Part shown: positions 11,721-22,913 of the stretch, piece after piece | How the letters are laid out: each line of letters starts with the position of its first letter | Position numbering within the stretch: the first letter of the stretch is position 1 | DNA from: Microbacterium sp. | GTDB lineage: Bacteria; Actinomycetota; Actinomycetes; Actinomycetales; Microbacteriaceae | DNA: 64,000 nt | NCBI GenBank assembly: GCA_031177765.1 | Contig: JAPSKH010000008.1 | Coordinates: forward strand, 1-64,000 | Direction of reading: 5' to 3' | The notes under the pieces: generated by a model | Databases searched by the model: none | What the model saw: only the letters and a program-made list of their open reading frames with translations | What the model was told of the DNA's origin: nothing | Made by a program: the position numbers and the translations under genes

Positions 11721-11828
11721 CGCTCCACTGTAGGTGACCGTCCGAGACGGCGAGCGGGGTCGGGCTGACCGTTCCCCGCGAACAGGGTAACGGTTGCGTA
11801 AAGGCGCCCCGACGGCGTGGGGAAAGCC

Positions 11829-11864
11829 TTGCGAAAAGTTAGTTCGTAAGGTCTACTAACAAAC
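11829..11864 (+). promoter_or_regulatory. ROK operon promoter and candidate ROK operator (site 1)
   Basis: A -35-like TTGCGA (11829-11834) and -10-like TCTACT (11852-11857) end 7 nt before the ATG at 11865, so the transcript may be leaderless. The region contains the inverted repeat GTTAGT (11838-11843) / ACTAAC (11855-11860). The segment GTAAGGTCTACTAACAAAC (11846-11864) matches 15 of 19 positions with a site upstream of the hexosaminidase gene (26004-26022). The likely ligand is the ROK repressor encoded immediately downstream. Confidence 0.65.
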
Positions 11865-13052
11865 ATGCCGACCGTGAACCGCCGTCCGGGAGCCTCGACC
11901 GCCGCCCCATCGGGTGCGCCTCAGGCCGGGGCGTTCGAGTCCGGCAGAGCGCTGCGCCGGAGCCGCAAGGTCCTGCCCGAGCATGCGCGTGGACACAATC
12001 GATCGCTGCTGCTGCAGACGCTCTTCCATCAGGGAGCGATGAGTCGCGCGGATCTGGCGAGGGAGACGGGCCTGACGCGAGTGACGATCTCGGATCTGGT
12101 CGCCGAGCTCATCGCCGACGGGTTCGTCGCCGAGATGGGCGTGCGCGAGGCATCCGGCCCCGGCAAGCCGGCGATCCTGATCGACCTGGACCGCAGCGGG
12201 CACCGGATCGTGGGCCTCGATCTGTCGGGAAGCGACACGCTCAGCGGCGCGGTGCTCACGCTGGACGGCGACATCGTGCTCCGCCGCGACGTCGCCGTTC
12301 CCGTCGCCGAGAAGCTCGTGGACACCGTCGTGGAGCTTGCTCGAGGGCTCGTGTCCGAAGCGGAGGCTCCCGTCCTGGGCATCGGGGTGGGAACGCCGGG
12401 CGTCGTCGACGACCGCGGGGTCATCGTGACGGCGCCGAACCTCGGCTGGGCGGGCTTCGACCTCGAAGGATCGCTGCGCAGCGCCCTGGGGCTGCCGGTC
12501 CTCGTCGCCAACGACGCCAACGCCGCGGTGCTCGCCGAGTACACCTTCGGCGGCGCAGCCGAAGACGTCCTGCTCGTGAAGGTCGGCCGCGGTGTCGGCT
12601 CGGGGCTCCTCGCGAGCGGCCAGCCCATGCGGGGCAGCCGCTTCGCCGCCGGTGAGATCGGTCACGTCACGGTCGGCACCGATGGCGGACCACTGTGCGC
12701 CTGCGGCCGGGTGGGGTGCCTGGAGGCCTGGCTCTCGGTGCCTTCGCTCACGTCCCGGCTCGCCGCGGCCGCGCCGGAAGCCCGCGAAGGCGTTCTGCGC
12801 GACGCCGGCGAGCGCCTCGGCATCGCCCTCGCGCCCGTCCTGGGCGCCCTCGACGTCTCGGAGATCGTGCTTTCCGGCCCCTCCGAGCTCCTCGACGGCC
12901 CGCTCGCGCAGCAGACCGTCGAGACCCTTCGCGCCCGCACGCTGAGCCCGTCGCAGAACGGGGTGCGCGTGCGGATGACGGAGCACGGTCAGGACATCGT
13001 CCTACGCGGCGCCGCCGTGATGGTCCTGTCCGGACAACTCGGCGTCTCGTGA
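11865..13052 (+). CDS. ROK-family transcriptional repressor of aminosugar genes
   Basis: 395 aa. The N-terminal winged helix (about 45-105; MSRADLARETGLTRVTISDL) is followed by a ROK sugar-sensing domain with the zinc motif CACGRVGCLE near 285. NagC-type ROK repressors release DNA when they bind GlcNAc or a phosphorylated derivative. It heads the operon with the sugar importer, ROK kinase and nagB, and its own promoter holds a palindrome also present upstream of the hexosaminidase-nagA operon. No Shine-Dalgarno precedes the ATG, consistent with a leaderless mRNA. Confidence 0.88.
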   Translation: MPTVNRRPGASTAAPSGAPQAGAFESGRALRRSRKVLPEHARGHNRSLLLQTLFHQGAMSRADLARETGLTRVTISDLVAELIADGFVAEMGVREASGPGKPAILIDLDRSGHRIVGLDLSGSDTLSGAVLTLDGDIVLRRDVAVPVAEKLVDTVVELARGLVSEAEAPVLGIGVGTPGVVDDRGVIVTAPNLGWAGFDLEGSLRSALGLPVLVANDANAAVLAEYTFGGAAEDVLLVKVGRGVGSGLLASGQPMRGSRFAAGEIGHVTVGTDGGPLCACGRVGCLEAWLSVPSLTSRLAAAAPEAREGVLRDAGERLGIALAPVLGALDVSEIVLSGPSELLDGPLAQQTVETLRARTLSPSQNGVRVRMTEHGQDIVLRGAAVMVLSGQLGVS

Positions 13053-13142
13053 CGAAAGCCCGTCACCGGCCGCCGCCGAATGATCCAAGACCCGGATCGG
13101 TCGTCCCGGCCATCCGCTCACCAAGAGGACAAGGAAGAGAAC

Positions 13143-14384
13143 ATGAAGAAGACGCTCGGAGCTATGGCGCTTCTCGGCGCTTCGGCTGTCGCACTGGCCG
13201 GCTGCGCCGGCGGAAGCGGCGGGACCTCGCCTGAGGGCGAGGGTGCGGAGATCCGCGTGTGGCTCGTCGGCGCCGACACCCCGCAGGACGCCCGCGACTA
13301 CCTCAAGGAGACCTTCGAGGAGGAGAACCCGGGGTCCACGCTCACGATCGAGGAGCAGAGCTGGGACGGGCTGGTCGACAAGCTGACCACCAGCCTGTCG
13401 AGCTCGGACAGCCCCGACATCGTCGAGTTCGGCAACACGCAGGCGCCGGCATTCACCTCCGTCGGCGCCCTGCTGGACATCTCCGACATGTACGAGGACC
13501 TCGGCGGGGACGACCTGCTGCCGGGATTCGTCGAGGCCGGGTCGTTCGACGGCGCGTTCTACGCCCCTCCGCTCTACGCGGGCGCGCGCGTCGTCTTCGC
13601 CGACCCCGCGTACGTCACGGAGGCGCCGGCGACGCTCGACGACTACATCGCCCAGGCGAAGGAGCTGGCGGGCGCCAATCCCGGCAAGTCCGGGATCTAC
13701 TTCGCCGGCCAGGACTGGTACAACGCCCTGCCCTTCATCTGGGAGAACGGCGGCGAGATCGCCGTCCAGGACGGCGACGAGTGGGACGCGCAACTGAGCT
13801 CACCCGAGTCGGTCAAGGGCCTGCAGCAGGTGCAGGACCTCATGACGACCGCGTCGCTGGCGCCCAAGGACGGAGACAACGCCGAGCCGTGGACGCCGTA
13901 CTGCGAGGGCTCGTCCATCCAGTTCTCCGCGCCCAACTGGGCACTCGGCCTCGCGAGCGAGTGCGACACGGACAACCCCCCGGCCGCGCCGTTCGTGTAC
14001 GCACTCCCTGGCATGGACGGCGGCGCCGCGCAGGTCTTCGCAGGCGGATCGAACGTCGGCATCTCGGCGAGGTCCGCGAACCCCGACCTCGCCAAGAGCG
14101 CGCTGGAGATCATCCTGAGCGATGAGTTCCAGACGATCTACGGCGAGAACGGCCTGATCCCGGCCAAGAAGTCGCTGGCGTCCACGCTGGGCGACACTCC
14201 GGAGGCGCAGGCGTTCACGGCGGCAGCCGGCGACGCCAAGCTCACCCCGGCGTCGCCGAACTGGGCCGAGGTCGAGGCAGCCCGGATCCTCGAGGACTTC
14301 TTCGTGAAGATCGCGCAGGGCGGCGACGTCCAGGCGCTCGCCGAAGAGGTCGACACCAAGATCGAGGACATCCTCAACGGCTGA
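13143..14384 (+). CDS. ABC sugar transporter, substrate-binding lipoprotein
   Basis: 413 aa. Signal peptide with lipobox (VALAGC, Cys near 21), then a type I sugar-binding fold (EIRVWLVGADTPQDARDYLK, FEEENPGSTLTIEEQSWDGL) of the SBP_bac_1 family. It captures an extracellular sugar and delivers it to the two permeases next door. Context (ROK kinase, NagB, shared operator with GH20 and NagA) points to GlcNAc or chitobiose, like NgcE/DasA of Streptomyces. AAGGA sits about 8 nt before the ATG. The 90-nt gap after the ROK gene holds nothing recognisable. Confidence 0.9.
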   Translation: MKKTLGAMALLGASAVALAGCAGGSGGTSPEGEGAEIRVWLVGADTPQDARDYLKETFEEENPGSTLTIEEQSWDGLVDKLTTSLSSSDSPDIVEFGNTQAPAFTSVGALLDISDMYEDLGGDDLLPGFVEAGSFDGAFYAPPLYAGARVVFADPAYVTEAPATLDDYIAQAKELAGANPGKSGIYFAGQDWYNALPFIWENGGEIAVQDGDEWDAQLSSPESVKGLQQVQDLMTTASLAPKDGDNAEPWTPYCEGSSIQFSAPNWALGLASECDTDNPPAAPFVYALPGMDGGAAQVFAGGSNVGISARSANPDLAKSALEIILSDEFQTIYGENGLIPAKKSLASTLGDTPEAQAFTAAAGDAKLTPASPNWAEVEAARILEDFFVKIAQGGDVQALAEEVDTKIEDILNG

Positions 14385-14462
14385 TCGACGCACACGGACC
14401 GGGCCGGCGGCACCCGCCGCCGGCCCGGGCCGATGCGCAGCCTGACACCACAGGAGCCCCCC

Positions 14463-15461
14463 ATGTCCACCGTCTCGCCCCGCCAGCTGCCGCCGCCGGC
14501 AGTGAGCGCCGTCGACGGCGAGCGCCTGACCGCGCCGCCCGAGTCCGGCCGACCCGGGCGGCGCCGCACCCGTCGGCCCGGCGGCTTCACGCCGTACGCC
14601 CTGCTGACGCCCGCCCTGATCGTTCTGGCCCTGATCACCGGCTGGCCGCTGCTGCAGCTGTTCATCATGTCGTTCCAGAAGTTCGGCCGCGCCCAGGTGT
14701 TCGGCGCCCCGCCGGAGTTCGTCGGGCTCGGAAACTACGCGGACGTGCTGACCGATCCGGACTTCTGGCAGGTGCTGTGGCGCTCGCTCGCGTTCGCGGG
14801 AGTGTGCGTGGTCACCACCATGGTCCTCGGCGTCCTGGTCGCGCTGCTGATGAAGCGGCTGGGCGGCGTGCTGCGCACCCTCGTCTCGGTGGGGCTGCTC
14901 CTGGCCTGGGCGATGCCGCCCCTGTCGGCGACCATCGTGTGGGGCTGGATCTTCGACACCCAGTACGGCGTGCTCAACAACGTCCTCACGAACTGGTTCG
15001 GACTCGACTTCGCCGGCCACCCGTGGCTGATCGACCCCTTCAGCTTCTTCGCCGTGGCGACGATCATCATCGTCTGGGGCGCCGTGCCGTTCGTGGCCTT
15101 CACCGTCTACGCCGGCCTGACGCAGGTGCCCGACGACGTCCTCGAAGCCGCGCAGCTCGACGGCGCCGGCGCGTTCCAGCGTTTCCGGCTCGTCATCGTC
15201 CCGTACATCCGGTCGATCCTCATCATCGTGACGATCCTCCAGGTGATCTGGGATCTGCGCGTGTTCACGCAGATCTACGCGCTACAGTCGATCGGCGGCC
15301 TGGCCGAGCAGACGAACACGCTGGGCGTGTACATCTATCGGGTCTCGCTCGGGTCCGGCGACTTCGGCACGGGCGGGGCGATCTCGGTCATCGTCGTCCT
15401 GCTGCTGGTGGCCCTGTCGATCTTCTACGTCCGCCGCAGCGTGAAGGAGGAGACCCTGTGA
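14463..15461 (+). CDS. ABC sugar transporter permease 1 (MalF-type)
   Basis: 332 aa. Six membrane segments after a 45-residue basic, Pro/Arg-rich N-terminus. The permease EAA loop reads LEAAQLDGAGAFQRFRLVIV near 225-244. Start ATG 14463 is supported by AGGAG 7 nt upstream; an in-frame ATG at 14433 has no such site. It ends in a 4-bp GTGA overlap with permease 2. Forms the inner-membrane channel with the next gene; no ATPase is encoded in the operon, so a shared MsiK-like ATPase elsewhere is likely. Confidence 0.92.
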   Translation: MSTVSPRQLPPPAVSAVDGERLTAPPESGRPGRRRTRRPGGFTPYALLTPALIVLALITGWPLLQLFIMSFQKFGRAQVFGAPPEFVGLGNYADVLTDPDFWQVLWRSLAFAGVCVVTTMVLGVLVALLMKRLGGVLRTLVSVGLLLAWAMPPLSATIVWGWIFDTQYGVLNNVLTNWFGLDFAGHPWLIDPFSFFAVATIIIVWGAVPFVAFTVYAGLTQVPDDVLEAAQLDGAGAFQRFRLVIVPYIRSILIIVTILQVIWDLRVFTQIYALQSIGGLAEQTNTLGVYIYRVSLGSGDFGTGGAISVIVVLLLVALSIFYVRRSVKEETL

Positions 15462-16366
15462 CCGCCGCGCTCGTCAGCACGTCAGCCGGTCCCACCGCCG
15501 CGGCGGCCCGCCGCGGTCCCGAGCGCGTCCGGCGGCGGATCGGCTCGATCCTCGCCGGCGTCGCCGCCGTCCTCGTGTTCGCAGCATCCGTGTTCCCCGT
15601 CTACTGGATGGTGAACACGTCGCTGCAGCCGGGCAGCGCGGTGCGGGGGAGCGACCTGCATTTCTGGCCCGACAACGGCACCCTCGAGAACTATGCCGAG
15701 GTCATCCTGCACTACGCCCGCGCCCCGTTCCTTCCGGCGCTCGGAAACTCGGTCCTGGTGACCCTCATCACCGTCGCGGTGTCGCTCGTGTTCGCGTTCC
15801 TGGCCGCGCTCGCGGTGACGAGGTTCCGCTTCCGCAGCCGCGCGGCGTTCATCATCACGATCCTGATCATCCAGATGATCCCCGCCGAGGCGATGATCAT
15901 CTCGATCTTCCGTCTCGTCGACGGCTGGCAGCTCCTCAACACGGTTGCGGGCCTGTCGGCCGTCTACATCGCGACCGTGCTGCCCTTCACGATCTGGACG
16001 CTGCGCGGCTTCGTCAACGGCGTGCCGGTCGAACTCGAGGAGGCGGCGATGATCGACGGACTGAGCCGCTCGCAGGCGTTCTGGCGCGTGACCTTCCCGC
16101 TGCTGGCTCCCGGTCTCGTCGCGACCGGCATCTTCGGCTTCATCCAGGCATGGAACGAGTTCCTGTTCGCCCTCGTGCTCAACCCTCGCCCGGAGGCGAT
16201 GACGCTTCCGGTGTGGCTGCGCACGTTCCTGGACCCCAACGGCGGCATCAACTGGGCCGAGCTCATGGCGGGATCGACTCTCGTGGCGATCCCCGTCGTG
16301 ATCTTCTTCCTGATCGTCCAGACGCGCATGACGAGCGGGCTGGTCGCCGGGGCGGTCAAGGGCTGA
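15458..16366 (+). CDS. ABC sugar transporter permease 2 (MalG-type)
   Basis: 302 aa, GTG start overlapping the previous stop (GTGA), with GGAGG about 8 nt upstream inside permease 1. Six predicted membrane segments; the EAA loop reads LEEAAMIDGLSRSQAFWRVT near 195-214. The C-terminal QTRMTSGLVAGAVKG is typical of carbohydrate-uptake permeases. Pairs with the preceding permease. Confidence 0.92.
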   Translation: MTAALVSTSAGPTAAAARRGPERVRRRIGSILAGVAAVLVFAASVFPVYWMVNTSLQPGSAVRGSDLHFWPDNGTLENYAEVILHYARAPFLPALGNSVLVTLITVAVSLVFAFLAALAVTRFRFRSRAAFIITILIIQMIPAEAMIISIFRLVDGWQLLNTVAGLSAVYIATVLPFTIWTLRGFVNGVPVELEEAAMIDGLSRSQAFWRVTFPLLAPGLVATGIFGFIQAWNEFLFALVLNPRPEAMTLPVWLRTFLDPNGGINWAELMAGSTLVAIPVVIFFLIVQTRMTSGLVAGAVKG

Positions 16367-16409
16367 TGCGGGTGACACGCAGCGCCGCCGACCGGAAGGA
16401 AGGCGGCCG

Positions 16410-17360
16410 ATGAGGGTCGGACTGGACGTCGGCGGAACGAAGACCGACGCCCTCGCCGTCGACGACGACAGCCGCATCGTCGCCCGGGTGCGCCGCCCGA
16501 CGGGTTGGGGGCCGGATGCCGTCGCCCAGGGCGTCCTGGAGGCGGTGCGCGCGCTGGCCGGCGAGGGTGTCGATCTCGCGTCCGTCCGCTCCGTGGGCGT
16601 CGGCATCCCGGGACAGGTGGACTCGGCGACCGGTCGCGTCGTGCACGCGGTGAACCTCGGTGTCGACGACCTCGACCTGCCCGGCGCGGTCGAGGACGAG
16701 CTGGGCGTCCCGATCGCGGTCGAGAACGACGTCAAGGCGGCCGCGTTCGGCGCCTACGCGCTGCGCGGCCGCCGCGACGGCGCGGCGATCCGCTCCATGG
16801 CCTATCTGAATCTCGGGACGGGCATCGCCGCCGGGATCGTCTCGGACGGCATCCTGTGGCGCGGAGCGCGAGGCGCCGCCGGCGAAGTGGGGCACATCTC
16901 GGTCGACCCGAATGGTCCGCTGTGCCGCTGCGGACAGCGCGGCTGCATCGAGGCGCTCGCCGGCGGCGGCGCGGTGGCCGAGCGGTGGGCGCGTCGCGGG
17001 GAGCTGCCGGTGCGCGACATCTTCGATGCGGCCGAGACGGGCGACCCATCCGCGCGTCAGCTGCGCGCCGGGCTCGCCCGCGGCGTGGCCGCGGGGGTCC
17101 GGGTGCTCGTTCTCACCGCGGACGTCGATATCGTGGTTCTCGGCGGCGGTGTGACGGGGTTGGGGGATCGGCTGATGCGCGATGTCGAGCGAGAGCTGCA
17201 GGCCAGCGCCGAGGCATCCGCGTTCATGCGGTCCCTGCGCCTCTCCGAGCGCGTGGAGCTCCTGCCGCCGGGATCGCCGGCGGCAGCGCTGGGCGCGGCG
17301 CTGATCGGCGCTGCGGGCGACGCCCGGCACGACACCGAGGAGGCACTGGTCCATGGCTGA
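16410..17360 (+). CDS. ROK-family sugar kinase (probable N-acetylglucosamine kinase)
   Basis: 316 aa. The ATP-binding motif GLDVGGTKTDA is at the N-terminus and the ROK zinc-binding signature GPLCRCGQRGCIEA near 170-183; there is no DNA-binding domain, so it is the enzyme rather than a regulator. The GEVGHISVDP segment is catalytic-site sequence of the family. It phosphorylates a hexose at C6; with NagB overlapping downstream by 8 bp and NagA in the partner operon, GlcNAc is the most likely substrate, glucose the alternative. AAGGAAGG precedes the ATG. Confidence 0.85.
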   Translation: MRVGLDVGGTKTDALAVDDDSRIVARVRRPTGWGPDAVAQGVLEAVRALAGEGVDLASVRSVGVGIPGQVDSATGRVVHAVNLGVDDLDLPGAVEDELGVPIAVENDVKAAAFGAYALRGRRDGAAIRSMAYLNLGTGIAAGIVSDGILWRGARGAAGEVGHISVDPNGPLCRCGQRGCIEALAGGGAVAERWARRGELPVRDIFDAAETGDPSARQLRAGLARGVAAGVRVLVLTADVDIVVLGGGVTGLGDRLMRDVERELQASAEASAFMRSLRLSERVELLPPGSPAAALGAALIGAAGDARHDTEEALVHG

Positions 17361-18132
17361 GATCGTCATCGTCCGAGAGGCGGCCGTGGCCGGCGCGCTG
17401 GTGGCCGACGAGATCGTCCGGCTCATCCGGGACAAGCCCGACGCCGTTCTCGGTCTCGCGACGGGGTCGACGCCGCTGCCGGTCTACGAGGCGCTGCGGC
17501 CACGGCTGGAGGGCATGGATGTCTCGCGCGTGCGCGGCTTCGCCCTCGACGAGTACGTCGGGCTGGACCCGGCGCATCCGGAGAGCTATCGGTCCGTCAT
17601 CACACGCGAGGTCGTCGAGCCGCTCGGCCTGGACCCGGCGCTGATCCGCACACCCGACGGGTCGCCCGAGGGGATCGAGCGTCACGGCGAGGAGTACGAG
17701 GCGTCCATCCGTGAGGCCGGCGGCATCGACCTGCAGATCCTCGGCATCGGCACCGACGGCCACATCGGCTTCAACGAGCCGGGGTCGTCGTTCGCTTCGC
17801 TGACCCGCGTGAAAACCCTGACCGAGCAGACCCGCCGCGACAACGCCCGGTTCTTCGACTCGATCGACGATGTCCCGATGCACTGCATCACGCAGGGCCT
17901 CGGCACGATCCTTCGCGCGCGCCACCTCGTGCTGCTGGCGTTCGGGGCGGGCAAGGCGGACGCTGTTGCGGGCGCCGTCGAGGGACCGGTGACGGCCTCC
18001 CTGCCGGGCTCGGCGATCCAGCTGCACCCGCATGCGACGGTCGTCGTCGACGAGGCTGCCGCTTCGAAGCTCGCGCACGCCGACTACTACCGCTACGCGT
18101 ACGACAACAAGCCCGCGTGGCAGGGGCTGTGA
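17353..18132 (+). CDS. nagB: Glucosamine-6-phosphate deaminase
   Basis: 259 aa, usual family length. Converts glucosamine-6-phosphate to fructose-6-phosphate and ammonia. Family signatures are intact: GLATGSTPLPVYEAL near 34, GFALDEYVGL near 62 (Asp base), and ILGIGTDGHIGFNEPGSSF near 129-147 (catalytic Asp/His/Glu). Its first 8 bp overlap the ROK kinase. Last gene of the aminosugar operon. Confidence 0.95.
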   Translation: MAEIVIVREAAVAGALVADEIVRLIRDKPDAVLGLATGSTPLPVYEALRPRLEGMDVSRVRGFALDEYVGLDPAHPESYRSVITREVVEPLGLDPALIRTPDGSPEGIERHGEEYEASIREAGGIDLQILGIGTDGHIGFNEPGSSFASLTRVKTLTEQTRRDNARFFDSIDDVPMHCITQGLGTILRARHLVLLAFGAGKADAVAGAVEGPVTASLPGSAIQLHPHATVVVDEAAASKLAHADYYRYAYDNKPAWQGL

Positions 18133-18174
18133 CGCGTCCGGGTGGGAAGCTCGCGACCCCTCTAGGCTGACGGC

Positions 18175-18828
18175 ATGACGGATGCCGCGGCCACCGCCGG
18201 CCGGGACGCCAGGCTGGCCTGGCAGGTCGGCGGATCCCTGCTGATCGCGCACAGCGTCCTCGTTCTGATGCTCAGCGCCGCCCCGCTCGGCCCGATCCCG
18301 GGCGCCGGATACCTCGTCGTCGCCCTCTGGGCTGCGGCCCTGCTCGTCTTCGCTCTCGGGATCCGCCGCTCGGGCAGCGTCGTGGCGCGTCAGCGGGTCG
18401 GAGTCGTGGCGCTCGTCGTCGCAGCGGCGGAGCCGGTCGTGTCGCGGTTCCTGTGGGACGTGATCCCGCTGGAGGTCGCCGATCCGCAGCTGAGCATCAT
18501 GGTCGGCCAGGCCCTCCAGGTGCTCTCGCTCGCCGCACTGGTGGTGGCGGCCGTCGTCATCGGCCGCGCCGGCGCCGTCCCGCAGCGGGTTCGATGGCTG
18601 CCGCTGCTGGTTCTGGCGGTCACGGCGGCGGCGCAGATCCTCCTTCAGATCGTCGCCGTCGCCGGGCAGGGTGCGGTCAACGGCGAGGCCCTGACCCGCA
18701 TGTTCTGGGCCGCGAGCGCCCTCGGAACGATCGGTTCGCTGATCCTGGGCATCCTCGCTCTCGTCCTCGCCGCCTACGGCGGTGTGTCGGCGGACCATGC
18801 TGTCCAGGTGTACCCGCCGTCCGAGTGA
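18175..18828 (+). CDS. Membrane protein of unknown function
   Basis: 217 aa with six hydrophobic segments (about 20-40, 45-63, 72-88, 104-125, 133-155, 172-200) separated by short basic loops; no known motif recognised. A -10-like TAGGCT (18163-18168) ends exactly 6 nt before the ATG with no Shine-Dalgarno, so it is probably a leaderless single-gene transcript, separate from the nagB operon 42 nt upstream. Convergent with the NUDIX gene. Confidence 0.7.
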   Translation: MTDAAATAGRDARLAWQVGGSLLIAHSVLVLMLSAAPLGPIPGAGYLVVALWAAALLVFALGIRRSGSVVARQRVGVVALVVAAAEPVVSRFLWDVIPLEVADPQLSIMVGQALQVLSLAALVVAAVVIGRAGAVPQRVRWLPLLVLAVTAAAQILLQIVAVAGQGAVNGEALTRMFWAASALGTIGSLILGILALVLAAYGGVSADHAVQVYPPSE

Positions 18829-18871
18829 CGCCGGCCGACCGACCCCCGGCGCCGAGACCGGATGCCGACGC

Positions 18872-19276
18872 TCAGCGCCAGGCGAAGTCGATGAGGTGAT
18901 TGCGGCTGAGCGGGGCGAGGGGAGTGGAGGGGACCTCGTGCCGGGAGATCCAGCGCAGCTCCGCGATCTCCGCGGCGGGCGCCGCCGGTGCTGAGCCGGC
19001 GGCGACGCGGAGCACGAAGGCATCGGCCACGACGACGTGGTCCGGCTCGTTGGCGGCGGCATCCGTGAAGCGCCCGAGCGGCTGGAAGGAACCAGGATCG
19101 GCGTGGATCCCCGTCTCCTCGGCGACTTCGCGGACGACCGCATCCAGCGCCGATTCGCCGGGATCCGGCTTGCCTCCGGGCTGCTGGAAGACCGTCGCAC
19201 CGTGCTTCCGCACCACGAGCGCGCGCCCATCGTCGTCGACCACCACCGCGGCGCTCACGTGCACCTCGCCCGTCAT
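18872..19276 (-). CDS. NUDIX hydrolase
   Basis: 134 aa. The NUDIX box is complete: GGKPDPGESALDAVVREVAE then ETG, about residues 34-56, giving Mg2+-dependent hydrolysis of nucleoside-diphosphate-linked substrates. The exact substrate cannot be told. ATG 19276 overlaps the upstream flavoprotein stop by 4 bp (ATGA), so it is translationally coupled to it; a longer frame from 19381 runs inside that gene and is rejected. Confidence 0.88.
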   Translation of the reverse strand: MTGEVHVSAAVVVDDDGRALVVRKHGATVFQQPGGKPDPGESALDAVVREVAEETGIHADPGSFQPLGRFTDAAANEPDHVVVADAFVLRVAAGSAPAAPAAEIAELRWISRHEVPSTPLAPLSRNHLIDFAWR

Positions 19277-20664
19277 GATGCGAACACCTTGCCCGGGTTG
19301 AGGATCCCCTGAGGGTCGAAGACGCGGGTGATCTGCCGCTGCAGCTCCCACTGGTCGGCCCCCAGCTCGTCGGCCAGCCACCGGCGCTTGAGCACACCGA
19401 CGCCGTGCTCGCCCGTCAGCGTTCCACCCAGCCGCAGCGCCGCACGGAACAGGTCGTCCGCGGCCGCCCAGATGTGAGGCGGCGCCTCGACGACGCCGAA
19501 CTCGTCCGGTTCGGCGTGGAAGACGAAGTTCGGATGCAGGTTCCCGTCCCCGGCGTGCGCGACGGTCGGAATGGTGACGCCGTGCTCGCGTTCGACGCGG
19601 GCGATCTCGTCGAACATCGCCGGCAGCGCGCTGCGCGGCACGGAGACGTCCTCGATGAGCGCCGTGCCGAGCCTCTCCATCGCCGGATGCATCGAGCGGC
19701 GGATCGCCAGCAGCCGTTCTCCCTCGTCCCGGTCACGCGACAGCGCCACGGCGCCGCCGGCAGCGCGCAGCACCGCCGCGACGGCATCGGCTTCCGCCGC
19801 CGCCGCGGGTCCGTCGGTCTGGATGGTGAGCTGGGAAGCGCCGGCCGTCGGTGGAGCGAGCGCGAGCAGCGCGTGCGCCGCCGCGAGCGACGAGGCATCC
19901 ATCAGCTCCATGATCGCCGGCTGCACCCCCGACGCCGTGACCGCGGCAGACGCCTGCGCAGCCGCGCGCACGTCGGGGAAGGTCGCGGCGATCGTGCACA
20001 CCTCACCGGGGACGAGGCGCCTCAGCTTCAGCGTGGCGCCGACGATGACGCCGAGCGTGCCCTCGGAGCCGATCACGAGAGAAGTCAGATCCAGCCCGGT
20101 GACGCCCTTCACGGTGCGGTGACCCAGGCGCAGGAGCCGGCCGTCGGCGAGGACGATGTCCACGCCGAGCACCGCATCGCGCACGACGCCGTACTTGGCG
20201 CAGAGCAGGCCGCCGGCGCCGGTCGCGATGTTGCCGCCGACCGTCGAGATCGCGCGGCTGGCCGGGTCGGGGGCCCACCACAGCCCGTGCGGAGCGAGCG
20301 CGGCGTTGAGCTCGGCGTTGAGGATTCCCGGTTCGACGACGGCGATGAGGTCGTCGGGACGCACTTCGAGGATCCGGTCCATGAGGCGCACCGACAGCGC
20401 GATCTCGCCGCGGCCGGCGTTCGCGCCGCCGGCAAGGCCGGTGGCCGCGCCGCGCGGCACGACCGGCGTGCCGGTCGCCGTTGCGATGCGGAGCGTCTGC
20501 TGCACGTCCTCGACGGAGCGGGCGTGGACGACAGCGATCGGCAGCCCGGATGCCACGTGGCCCGACTTGTCGGCACGCGCCGCCGCCAGCGCCGCGGGCG
20601 TGGTGTCGACGCGGTCGCCGAGCGCAGCCCGGAGGCGCTCCAGGACCTCGGAAGCAGCGGTCAC
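19273..20664 (-). CDS. FAD-linked oxidase, GlcD/D-lactate dehydrogenase family
   Basis: 463 aa. A PCMH-type FAD-binding domain (about 35-215; PVVPRGAATGLAGGANAG and STVGGNIATGAGGLLCAKYG) is followed by a FAD-oxidase C-terminal domain with the signature HAGDGNLHPN near 390 and GTLTGEHGVGVLKR near 430. Oxidises an alpha-hydroxy acid such as glycolate or D-lactate; no partner Fe-S subunit is nearby. GTG 20664 overlaps the upstream stop (GTGA). Middle gene of a three-gene operon (YrdB-like, oxidase, NUDIX). Confidence 0.88.
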   Translation of the reverse strand: MTAASEVLERLRAALGDRVDTTPAALAAARADKSGHVASGLPIAVVHARSVEDVQQTLRIATATGTPVVPRGAATGLAGGANAGRGEIALSVRLMDRILEVRPDDLIAVVEPGILNAELNAALAPHGLWWAPDPASRAISTVGGNIATGAGGLLCAKYGVVRDAVLGVDIVLADGRLLRLGHRTVKGVTGLDLTSLVIGSEGTLGVIVGATLKLRRLVPGEVCTIAATFPDVRAAAQASAAVTASGVQPAIMELMDASSLAAAHALLALAPPTAGASQLTIQTDGPAAAAEADAVAAVLRAAGGAVALSRDRDEGERLLAIRRSMHPAMERLGTALIEDVSVPRSALPAMFDEIARVEREHGVTIPTVAHAGDGNLHPNFVFHAEPDEFGVVEAPPHIWAAADDLFRAALRLGGTLTGEHGVGVLKRRWLADELGADQWELQRQITRVFDPQGILNPGKVFAS

Positions 20665-21053
20665 GAGAAGCGGCGCCGGCCTGCGACGACGCCGATGGCC
20701 ACCGCGACGACCCCGAACGCCGAACCGATCCAGGCGTTGCCCATCGACCACCACGCCACTGTCGCGGAGGCGTACACGAGCAGCTCGACCAGGGCGCGCA
20801 CGAAGGGGTGGACGGCGAGCACCGCGCGCGGCGACACGAAGAGGGCCCAGACCAGGATCGCCACGAGCGGAGCGCCCAGGCCCATGACGATGTTCCACGG
20901 GAACGGCCACATCGTGAAGCCCCACAGCGCGAGCGTGCCGAAAGCCACGATCTCGCACAGGAACGCCAGAAGGTCCACCGCCGACAGAGGAGCCCGCGTG
21001 CCGGGCGCCGGTTCGGCGGGCTTCGCGGGTGTGACGTTCGGCGTGTCGGGCAT
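20661..21053 (-). CDS. YrdB-family small membrane protein (DUF2568)
   Basis: 130 aa. A Pro-rich N-terminus (1-25) is followed by four membrane segments with the aromatic cluster FGTLALWGFTMWPFPWNIVM typical of YrdB/DUF2568 proteins. Function unknown. ATG 21053 is preferred to ATG 21083 because a -10-like TAGACT (21066-21061) ends 7 nt upstream, again consistent with a leaderless transcript. First gene of the operon with the oxidase and NUDIX genes. Confidence 0.75.
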   Translation of the reverse strand: MPDTPNVTPAKPAEPAPGTRAPLSAVDLLAFLCEIVAFGTLALWGFTMWPFPWNIVMGLGAPLVAILVWALFVSPRAVLAVHPFVRALVELLVYASATVAWWSMGNAWIGSAFGVVAVAIGVVAGRRRFS

Positions 21054-21101
21054 GAGGTCCAGTCTACGGCGGGCGCCTCCCACCAGACCGTGCTCGAGTG
21101 C

Positions 21102-22913
<1,812 letters not shown>
